Source of the DNA: Latrodectus hesperus
Taxonomy: Eukaryota > Arthropoda > Arachnida > Araneae > Theridiidae
NCBI GenBank assembly: GCA_037975125.1
Contig: CM075858.1
Location: forward strand, 66,564,140-66,628,139
Reading direction: 5' to 3'
Length of the DNA stretch: 64,000 nucleotides
The position numbers and the translations under genes are program-made. Shown here piece after piece: positions 1 to 12,100 of the stretch (its first letter is position 1; the number at the start of each line of letters is the position of its first letter). The notes beneath the pieces are model-generated. The model had not been told where the DNA came from. It worked only from the letters and a program-made list of their open reading frames with translations, and ran no database searches.

Positions 1-38
1 AGCAAGTTTTTTTATTTATAATTCAAACTTTAACCAAC

Positions 39-166
39 CATGAGGTGCTCTCCACAAAATACAAGCCAGAAACTGAGTAGTGATGCATAAAATATGCCTT
101 GTCTGATGTCACTGAATAAGAGCATAAAAGGCATGTCAATCCACAATGACAAATATTCAAGTGGTA
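39..166 (-). CDS. wls: wls exon 7 ([10 protein letters not shown]...FCGEHLM)
   Basis: Acceptor TTTTTACCAG|TACCA, donor CTCATG|GTTGGT; 128 bases, ending in phase 0. Encodes [30 protein letters not shown] and VFCGEHLM. Human Wntless has [30 protein letters not shown] and IFCGEHMM in the same order. Later exons are outside the window. Confidence 0.94.
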
Positions 167-3100
167 CTGGTAAAAAAGAAATAAAAAAATTAGTACATTA
201 AACAGCTTTACTTTTTTTGTTAAATTGTTTTTATGCCTTGTATATATTTCTAGAAAATGGTATAGGAAATTAACTTGAAAGCTTACAAATATTCATGATA
301 AAAATTTACTTTTGGTTAAATTTTATAATCCATATAAAATTTACTTTATATAATTTTAAACATTCCATAATTTTATTGTTAAATATTATTAGCTATATGC
401 ATTATGACTATTGAGCTATGACTACTCTAAAAAAATCATTATAAAGCTTAATGCATCACAAGTTACAGGAAAAATTGCTGACCTTTGATTTTTAAAGAAA
501 ATATTAATAATTACTACTAATAATTCAGAAAAAGATGTTTATAATTTCTTTAAATTAGTTTTATCAATTGAATAATTATTAGTTAGTTTATATGTTTAGT
601 GGGGCATTTATTATTTCCAATAAATAACCAAGAATTGATTTTCATATTGAATTAATTATAGTACAAAGAGGTCATATTAATTTTTATAATATAGAAATCC
701 TTATTTATATAATTAGGATTTGCCCCATTATGATTTCATTTTACTTAAGAAGCAAATTCACGCAGAATTAACATGATTACAAATCTTTGCAGTCATACAA
801 AAATTGGGAATTCAGCAAAGAAGCTGAATACCCTACAGCAGATTATGTCACTTTCTTCTCACAAGAGCTGATTCAATCAAACTTACTAATGTGGATTTTA
901 AACCATATAAATGTCAATTCTTAAAGTGATGCCAAACTAACAAAATGAGATGCAAAAATATGCAGTTATTGAATTTATAGCTTAGCTTTTATCTTGTTCA
1001 TAAGTACAACTACAGAACCCTACATAATTTCAATATCTGTAGGATGTATGAATATAATCATAAAAACTTCATTTTGTACTTTCCGTTCAGATGAGATTTG
1101 AAATAAAATTTCTTTCATACACAATTCAAAATACAGTGAATTTTTATTTTACTAAACCAATATTATCAACTTTTTATTAAAGTTTTACTTAATAAGAAAT
1201 TTAGAAAATAAACGAGATTTTAAAGTAAATAATAATCATGAAGTTCTGAAGTATGTAAAGTGTACAACAATTACATGTTATTAATAAATAAGAAAAAGGA
1301 AATTGAACTATCCATTCACTGAACAACACAAAATAGCATAACTATAAATAAAACACAATTTTAAAATATTTTCACATTTTAAAAAAATTGCAACTCTAAA
1401 GTGCATTTATCATTACCTCATTTGAAAATCTCAATGTTAGAGAATTAAATTATTTGCATATTCACGTGTAAGTTATTAAAAAAATTGATACACACAAAAA
1501 AAAAGTTAATTTTGGGAGGTAAAAAGGATATGCTATTTTGAAAAAAAAAATGTTTTTTTTTTTGCACTAATTCTAAAGACAGTAGTTTCTTTTAACAGAA
1601 TAAATAGTAGAATTTAGTATTAGCAATTATAGAATAATCTTGTAAAACTATATGTTTACATTAATATTAAATCACAAATTAACGCTACAGTTGAGGAACT
1701 GTCTAAAGTTAAACTGTTACTCTTTTTAGCCTCAAGAAGTTTTTTTTATTTTATTTTTTAAGCTTTTTTTAATAAAATGTTATTGATATAATATTAAAAT
1801 ATTTAAAATTTCAATTGTAAAATAATATAAAGTGAATAAAATACTAACAATAATATGTTAAAAAAAGTAACTTACAATTCAAAAGACTGAGAGCAATTCC
1901 AAGAAACAGTAACATCCTGTAAAATAATACAAACATGCATATACAATACAGTTATTACACACATAATAAGGTTATAAAAACTTTAATTCAAAACATTAAA
2001 ATTTCATAAGGTTAGACAGTTAGAAATTCAGTCTATAATACCTTTCTATTAGAATAGGTGCTCTACTGAGAAGACAAATACGCTTCCAATACCAAATAAG
2101 AATGATTACCACTAATGGGAAGAAGACAGTTTTGAGAGATACCCACACTTTAGTGAATCCACCATTCTGATGAATTATCTAAAAAAATTTAAATTTAATA
2201 AAGTATACATTTCTGAGTATAATAAAATATATCATTTGGAGGAGAAAAAGAGAAAAATGCAAAAATAATGCAACATTCCAAAAAATTTAAGTTCCCAAAG
2301 AACTTGCATCAGAGCAACAATTTCCTTACATACAAATAACAGAATATTATTTGGAAATAATGCATGTTTAATACAGAGGTCAACCCTATTAAGTAGGCAA
2401 TATTGCCTTTCACCAAATGATTAGAACATCTACAATGAGTTTATCAACATGATTTTAAGGAACCATGTTTTGTTTCTGAGGAAATATAGTTCCTTTTTCA
2501 TCAATTGTAAAATGAGAAAGGAAGCCTTGTTTTGCCGATATACATTCATGAAGTATGTCCTGAAATGCTTAATTGGATTTAGGGCAGGAGAGTATGCTTT
2601 TCACTTCAAATGCTGTTTTCTACATTGTTCCAATTTCAAACATTTTTATAATTAATCAGGTATTATCATGCATAAGAAGGAATCTGAAGCACAATATACA
2701 ACACTCAATAACTTGCCTGTAGATGTTTGGGTTATCAAATTGTCAATCAGAATGATATTCAGGTTTCTATGCCTACTCAAACTGATTCAGACCTTTACCA
2801 ATCAAGCTGTCACCGCCTATATGTAATTTCATCTTTCCATGAGAAAGTGAGAATACTTTGACGGCATTGTCTCTCTTAACCAAAACACCTTTCTCATTGC
2901 ACTCCACTGTTGTATTGGAATTCATGAGTAAACAAACTTGATTTCACTCACTAAGAAACAAATGTTGACATTCAATAGCCAAGATTCCTCGGACATCTAA
3001 ATCTGATGTACAGATTTTCCATTGATAAACAAAATTAATTTATAACTAATAAATGATAAACCAACATTTTGTCATATAAAAATGAGAAAATGAATGTATT

Positions 3101-6100
3101 TAAATGCTTTGATATGCATTTAATAATCAGGTATTGAAAAACTTGCTGGGTAATCAATTTTCTTTGGTTCCATTTACATACCATTTTTATGATGAAATAA
3201 TGGCGCAATACACTTTCTATCTATCTGTACAAAAGATAAGTATAAAATAAATGTTTTATGAAGTGATTTGGCACTAAATTTTTTTTATACATTTAGAAAA
3301 ACTTTGGGAACAAAACAAAATCAAAATAATTCAGATTAAGACTGCCAATTAATTAATATCATGCCACACTTAGAATTAAATATTAACATTTGAAACAGAT
3401 TACATTTAATTGTATCACCATATTTTTAACAAGGTTATGGTAACTAATAACATTATATACAATTAAAAATATGCTAAGTAAATATTTTTACATACCACAG
3501 TCCACATATCATCAATATGACCAATTCCATCATTTAAAGATGTTTTACCAGAAAAATCAATTGGTACACGAATGTTTACTAAATAATAATCATGATGAAC
3601 ACTTCCCAATTCAAAAAGAGGCAAAACATCACAATCATAATGATACCCATCAGTTTTCTGGAAAAGACATTGGTTAGTAATTATTGTTATCATAGTAATA
3701 AAATGAAAACAATGCATTTAGAGTCTTAGCACTAAAAATAAAATAAAAAAGAAATATGAAGAGCCTAGACAAAAATAAACATGGCATAGAAATATATCGC
3801 TGAAATTTCATAAATATTAATAAGATCAAAAGAATTTAAATAAAAATATTTTTTCAACACCTAATTATACTATAGAAAGAGACATTAGGTTTATTATAAA
3901 TAAATAAATGCCTATTTTGGTATAATGATCACACATAAAAAGTTTTGTAATTAGTAGAATTAGTATTTCCAATACATTTATGTAATATTTAATATTTTCA
4001 GTATTGTAATATTAATTTCATAAAAACTATACCATTACAAGAAATTTACATGCAGACAAAAATACCTTCAATAAAGGTAATAAAATTTTCTGAACTATTT
4101 TAAATCTGTAAAATTTACATGTTTCCCCAAATCCCAATCATTTAATATAATTATCTATGATTCTTTCATTTAAGTAAAGAACTCAATTTCTTATTATGCC
4201 ACTATACAAATCAAAGGATTAAACACTTGATTTTGTAAATAAAGGTAATAGATTTTTGATTATTTGACTTAAATTACCTCATCTTTAAATATTAGTTACC
4301 ATTATTCAAAATTTCATTGACTGAACAGTAACATTTGTATCATTTTAGAGAGAAATAGTTATATTTAAGTTAATATATAATCTACAGGATTTTGATATTT
4401 CTTGAAATTAAGCTAAACATTATAAATATTTATGCACCAGTTCATACTATTAAGTTAGAAACACACAAATATGTGCATAAATTTTGGAAAAAAATGATTT
4501 TAACCTTTTCAGGACGGGGCGCCTCTGTTTAAGACGCGCGTTCAGGATGAAGCAGAAGCGAAAGGAATGATGTTACAGGACGGGGGGTTTTCTCCGCTAA
4601 GCCTAACTTTATTTTTTACGAATTTTTTTCTAAAGTCCTACCGCCATGATATTTGGTACCATTTTATATAATCACATAATCTATCTTATAACATTAAAAC
4701 TAGACTTTAATAATGTTTTTCCTTCAATTTATATGAAAATATATACATAAGAAAGTTGATTAAATTTGGGAAATAATTTTCGACAGTCCAATTCTTGTTT
4801 TTCCAAAATTTTAATTGACAAAACACTTCAACATATTTTCAAATTAATAAAAACTATACAAGGGCTATTTACAAGAAAAAATAACAAAATTTAAAATGAA
4901 GACTGAGTATGGAAACTCTCAAAGCACGGATAAACGCAAAGTCCGTCATTGCATCTGTGTCAGAATCGCTAGAAATATCATTTTCTAACTCTTTAACAAA
5001 TGAATCATCACTTTCATCTATATCACTGAATGGTTCATTTACCATAGGGGTATATTCATCCTCTGTTAAATAACGCTTCCTCGCCATAATAATCTGGAGT
5101 CGAGAATTTTCGAAATAGCAAGAAAAGTGAGAAAATAAAACCGAAAGCAGTAAAAACTGTAACGAAACTGACGCTAAAACCCCTAAAAGACCTCCCATAG
5201 TAGCGAAAACAAAATAAAAAAAGTGTTCAGAGAGCTATCAGAAGCGAGAATGCTTAAATCACATGGAAAGTTGAAGAGCCGAGCTGTGTTTGTTTACATT
5301 GCAAATTCCTCTCCCCCAGCCACAGCTGATAATCAAAATACCAAAAAAAGCAGGAATACAAAAAAATGAAGGTCAGAACACTAAAACTACGTTCAGTTTA
5401 AATATAATGGACACATAGTGCCATCTAGCGATTATTAAAAATTGTTCCAGCTTAAAATGCATATTTGCACCGCCCGGCCCTCATTTTCGTCCTTACGAAA
5501 TGCATATATGCACCGCCCGTCGCGAAGAGGTTAACTGTAAGAAATAGATATAATTCTTCTATTTATCTAGTTTTAGTGTTTGGCAAGATATTCTGAGAAT
5601 TTAAGCTGTACAATTGGTTTTATTATAATTAAAATTTGCAAGAACTCATGCCAAACTATAATAGAAACCTGGAGCTTGATCAGCTATCAGGTGTATTGGT
5701 AAGTAGATAGTCAAATATTCTTTCTCTTTTTAGAAAGAATAACTATGCATAAAGTTTCAAACACCATTATCTTAGCATTATGTGACCCATGCCTCAAGTG
5801 ACGTTACAGTTAGTAACTTAATATGAGGCTTTTAGTATGCTCAACAAATTGCTAGAGTATCTTGCCTCCCATGGTAATTCGAGCAATGTTGGGTGAACCT
5901 TTTTATTTCTTGAGATTTAAACCACAGCTCATGTAGGTAAAATCTCTGTGGTAAATACACTTTTACAAAAGTAAATCAATTGAAGGAGTAGAAATGACTT
6001 TTTTAGTGCAACTATGTCTGGAGTTGAGAAGGAAGCTATTAGCAGCATGACTGCCTCTCTACATAAGATAAATAAAAAATAGTCATGTGATGGGACTATT

Positions 6101-9100
6101 TCAACATGATCCTTTATGTAAAAATTTCCATTAGAATGAGACACTGGTACATCATTTTATATATGAATGTGATATTCTTGCCTTTACTTGATTGTCTATT
6201 TAATGCACTCCTGATATTAAATAATTACATATGAAATCCATAAAGGACTTTTCTGACTTCATTAAATTGAGCTAGATTATTTTGGATTTGGAACTTGATA
6301 CAAAATGCTTTTAGCAAAGGTGTCTTGATTGGTGAATCCACTATAGAAGATCATAAAAAGAAAATTCCTGTAAATTAAGCCATACCGTGTTTTTTTTAAA
6401 TGCAGTTAGATTCTTAAATTAGCTTCAATCTGCAGCATAAGAAAGGATGTGCTTTTATTATCAACAACTCCATTATAGATCCTGCTAAGCAGGCCAAAAA
6501 ATTAATTTCTTACTTCTTTATGTCCTAATAGTAAAAATTAAAAAAAAAAACCTTTGAAGAATATTTAAAATAAAACCATTATTTTTAAAACAACTCTTCA
6601 ATAGTATGAAGCAAAGCAATAACAATTTAGAATAAATTACATTATTAACGACAATTCATATAACAAGGATTACAGATGATTTTACTAAATTGGTCGGTGC
6701 GAAAGAATGAAAAACTAATTCAGTAAACTAATATTGATTCAACAGTAGATTATCTTAAAATAACACACAAATAAAAAGAAACAAAGGAAAAAATGAACAT
6801 AAAAGAATTTTCACACAATAAGGTTAGAATATAAATTTACAATTGCTCATAAGTATTACATTAACATATTAGTGTAAATATTCTAAATAAAATAATCGAT
6901 TTTCTATTAATATCCTTTCAATATTTATTGTGTTTTCTGTCAGAAATTACATGTAATTTAAATAATAAAACTATATAAAAAAGAAATTTAATTCCAAATC
7001 TTATATTAGTTTGCACTACTAAGATCATACAAAAAACATGAACTTCTAGGATAATACAACTGAATACACAGCTTGTGTCACAAATTAATAATAATTAAAT
7101 ATTTTAGATCTTTGAATAAAAATATGATGTATTGACAACACAATCAACAAATTGATAAATCAATTACTCTTAAGAGCATATTTTAACACTTTGAAATCTA
7201 AATAAACACTGAAGAGAAACTTTTATAATAATTTAACAATCCATAGAAGATAATTTTGTGTGTGTCTTAAGGACTGTCATATTTCTAATAAAAAATAATG
7301 AAATCAAAAAATAATTTTAAGTACCTTTCTTTTAAATAGAAAGATAAACAATTAAGAAGCTTTTAAATTCTTTCAGTAGAACTTGTAATATTTCTTCCTT
7401 AGTTTACATTATAAAGTGCCAACAAAAACTAGGTGCCAGTGTGGGCGATAAAATACACCCATTTGGCTTACTGCATCAGAATGTGTTAGTATGATGTAAC
7501 TTTCATTTTATGACATAACATGATTGAGTACATGAGTGAAATTTGTTTAATTCTTGAAATATTTGATTAATTTGTTTTCATTTGAAGATGATTTAATGTT
7601 TATATTTTGAAAGTTAAAATTTTTGAGTATTAGTTTGCAGTAAATTTTCTACTTCCTTAAAGTAAAATTTATTTTGAAAGTCTATAAAATAAATTAATTT
7701 TCCTATTGTTTGAATAATTTTGAATTACTGTTCCCACAGTGTATATATGGGCATGTAATCATTCTGAGAACATCATGGCTTAATCTGTCCATTGTTTAAC
7801 CAGTGTTGATGATTCTGCAAGCAATATTGCTGTAGTATGTATTATTTAATGTTATATATATCTAGTATTGTTTATAAATATTTCATATATTAATTTTTAG
7901 ATTTATTCAGTATGATAATATTGATTAATAAGAAAGTCAAGTTTTTGCAAGAGAATGTTTGTTTATATTATAGATTTTTTTTATTAACAGTTTTAAATTA
8001 GGTCTAGATTGCACTACAATCAACTTTTTTTAAGTGGGCAGGTACGATAGATTTGTTAATTAAATTCCAGTTTTTACAAAAAATACATTTTATTTATCTC
8101 ATATATTTAGCTTTATTGCCAGGTTGTCAACTATTGTAGACTGCATGATACTTAGTTTATATAATAATAAAATACATCTTTGAATAAAAATATGATGTAT
8201 GTAATCTTTGATAAAGTAGTTTCTCATTATCAGCATTCTAATACTTTTGTAGTAAGTAATTATGATGAAATATTTGAAATTTTGATATACATCTGAAGTT
8301 TAAAATAGTATGCGATTGCAAAGTTAAAGTTTGAGCGAGTCAGTATTTGGTAATTGAATACTGTTCACAATGATGCAGTTTAGGTTGGTTTGCTTTTCAC
8401 TCAATGGTCATTTTTTGCATATGAGGGCTGATTAGAGTGGGACCTATGGATGTAATTTAGGCTGGTGAGATAACTATGCAGCAGTTAATACAAAAAATTG
8501 GAAATTGTGTCAAACCTGCAGTTACTTAGCCCTTTTACATAATGCTTCTTATTCATAATGATTTATATAGTTAGTAGATTTGTAATTATTAATATTAATT
8601 TATTAATTAATATTAATAACAAAATAATAATTAATATTAATAATATATTAATCCTAATTAGTATAAAATTAAATAAAATTTTTGGAATAAGATGTAAAAA
8701 AACATTAATAATGAATAAGTGGAATGTTTTGCTGGTAAATTACCTTATGGAAATAGATGTGGCCAACTGAAATTTGTAGGGAGGGAGGGGGGAGATACAA
8801 CAAAACATTTTAATTTCTTAAACTGTTTTAAAATTAAACATTCACAAGTTATTTCATGGAACAAATGATAGTAATTTATAAAATTTTAAAAGTAAGTACT
8901 GTACCATTCATTATTACATAAAAACATCTCACATAAAATATTACTAAAGTAGAGTTACCTTATCATCCTCAATAGTACATTTCATATCTCTAGTTTCTGT
9001 AGAGTTAGCCAAAAGAGTCCACTGATCATCTGGGTCCCATTTGTTTCTGTAACCTAACTTTACCTCAAATGTAATTTTTGGATTTTCTGCTAAAAAGTTA

Positions 9101-12100
9101 ACTCAAAATTATTTGAAATAGTGATAGAGGTGAATATGAAATACAAATATAAACAATAATCTTCTCAAAATTTTCACATTGTCGTGATAAATCTTAGAAT
9201 GCATATAAAACATTTTTCAATTTTTTTTCTCATGCCTTTTCAATTTAAAATTTGGATCCTTAGCAGGAAAATCTGATCATTTCTTATGCAGAAAGGCTAA
9301 TTTGATAAAGGCTTAATGTTCAAAGTATATTTAGAACCAATGCAATAGTAAGAATACAACTCAAAAATTGTTAAATTAATAGAAGAACTTATATTTATAT
9401 AATACATATTACATTAATGTAATGCAATTTATATTAAAGATTTATAAGATCAACTTTGAAATAATCAATGATACATATAGACTTACATAAACAATTTTTA
9501 GAGCAATATAAATTATAAAGTAATATGCAATCATTTAGTACATTTTAACCTAAGTGCTAATCAGAGATATTTTCATTATTTAATAACTAAAATTAGTTTA
9601 GTTATAGAAATATTTCAATCTTAATACATTTAACTGATTTTTTACATTAAAATTCCTCGTAATTTATATATGAAAAATGTATGCATTTTATAATATTCAT
9701 TAATATGAAAATATAAATAATTTTTTTTGTCACAATACTGAATATTCATTATTTATCGTAAATTTTTACCAATTTATACAACATTTAAAGTGATGACAAA
9801 AAGCTTTTCTATAGATAAATAGCAGGCTACAATTATTCTCCTAAGGAAGACTTTTTTTTTGCACAGTTGAAAATACATTACTTAAAAATTTTAGTAGATT
9901 TTCAAACAACAGTTTCAATTATAAGACCTGGAACCAGGGGGTATGCGTACCCCTCTGGGGCTTGAGCTAGCCACCAGGCGCGTAGGCAGGTGGTGGATAG
10001 CCGAAAGTCCTGTAGAAATAACAGGATAGCCTCGAATATTGAATAAGAGGCCGCGAACCAGCTCCCGTAAACCCTGGTGTTATGCGTTCCGTGCCTAGGG
10101 CTAATTGGCACCGCGGTATTGGTGTCTTATCGGAGCCTCTAGTTGCCTGGCGAACTTCTAGAGTAATTTGCCTTGCCCAGTATCTCAGGCAATGCTGGGT
10201 GGACTGTCATATTACCTGAGATTATTTACTGTTATTATATGGCTGAAAAGACATTGAAAATAACAAACATTTCTGCTTTTGCAGGAGAAACTTCTGAGGC
10301 AGACCTTTCTGAAAAAGACAAGGTAACTCAGAGACAATCTAATGAAGGGGTAGCAATGAAACCTTCACAGGAGGTAGAAATGACCTCCAAACCATCTTCT
10401 TCTGGTGAGAGTCAGGAAGCTATCTCTAGCATGACTGACTCTCTGACCAGAATCAAGCTTAAAAAGAGAATATCTGGTGCACAGAAAAAGAGGCTGGTGA
10501 AGGAGCGCAAAATCGCTGAGGGGACTTGGGTTGAAAAACCCAAGGCAACCAAAGGCGAGAAGCGTCCTGCCAATCGGATGAACCAGGGCAAGGTTGGAAA
10601 GGCTGCCAAGAGAGAAGGACCTGAGGGATTTACTTACAGGGCGGCTCTCACGGCGATCAAGATGGCCGTGCTCTTAGAAGGTCATCCGGAAAAACGGTAA
10701 ACAGAGAAACAGGCCTATGACCTGGAACTCTTGATAACCAGGAAAATAGGAAGGAATGAGGAGGGCTTTGCTCCAACCTTCCTATCCTGTAAACTTGAAA
10801 ACGGGGCTCTTATTATCAATTGTGCAGATCTGGAGAGCTCAAAGTGGCTGGAACAAAATGTCAATGATATAAGCCCTTGGCAAGAACATAAACTCTTGGT
10901 GGGTGAGGCAAGGAAACTTGTCAGAACCACCAAGATAATTGCAAAACTGCCAAAAATCTGTAATGAACTGGAACCTAAAGAGCTCCTGAGAAAAATCGAG
11001 GCTCAGAACGGTGGGGTCACTCCATTGGAGTGGAACATTCTTAACATTAAGAACGACCCATCTGGGCGGACCATCGTTCTTAGTGTGCCTGAATTAGATG
11101 CTGCCACTCTTCGTGTAAGGGGATATAGGTTTTATATTGGCCTTCACCATGTGCAGGCTAAAGTACTTGATAAACCTGCTCCTGCTGATGGGGGTGAAGG
11201 TAGTTCAAGCCAACCTACACCACAGTAGAAGTGGTACTACTAACCTCAGTAAGAAGTTTCTTGCTGGGGATATACACCTGGCCCTGATTCAAGAACCCTG
11301 GTTGGTTAGGGGAAGAATCAGTGGTCTCAAAGGAACTAAAGGTAAGCTTATCTATTGTACTAATGGTAACGCTAGAACTTGTATACTCTTACATAAAAAC
11401 ATTGAGGTTCTTCCCCTCTCTGAATTTATTCTTAGGGACCTGACAGCTGTGAAAGTCAGACTCAACATAGAGGGTAGGAACAGGGAAATTGTTTTTGGCT
11501 CTGGATACCTGCCCTATGAAGAGAAGGCTCCACCTGACCATTCTCTGCACAAGCTCATGAACTTTTGCAGTAATAACAACTTACAGGTAGTCCTAGGACT
11601 AGACTGTAATGCTCATCATGTTGTCTGGGGAAGTACGGACACAAATAAAAGAGGTGAGTACCTTTTGGAATTTATTCCAAACTATGGGTTAGATATTCTA
11701 AATGTTGGCAACAAACCAACTTTTATTACTTCCAATCGATCAGAAGTAATTGACATTACTATAGCGACAACGCTGATTAGTAAAAATATCAAGTACTGGA
11801 AAGTAGATGATCGACCTTCTGGTTCAGATCATCAAAACATCCATTTTGAAATTCACTCTAATGTGTGTCTGGATCGCATATTCAGAGACCCGGTTAGGAC
11901 GGACTGGAAGAAATTCCAAGAAGAACTGACTGGGTTGATTGAGCTCGGTAACAGACCTATTAGAGACAACTACGATCTAGAAGTTACAGCAGATCTCCTA
12001 CAGAGAAGTATTCTAGATTCTTATCATAACAATTGCCCCATTCGCACTAGAAGAGCTAAACTCCAATGCCCTTGGTGGAATGACTCTCTAGCTGCCGAAA

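Noticed and set aside
3182..3224. A 43-bp stretch on the minus strand with good acceptor and donor sites that looks like an extra wls exon and ends in HHKNG
   Set aside because: It ends in phase 1 while wls exon 5 begins in phase 0, and joining exon 4 directly to exon 5 reproduces the conserved Wntless sequence. Probably part of the decayed coding-like region beside it.
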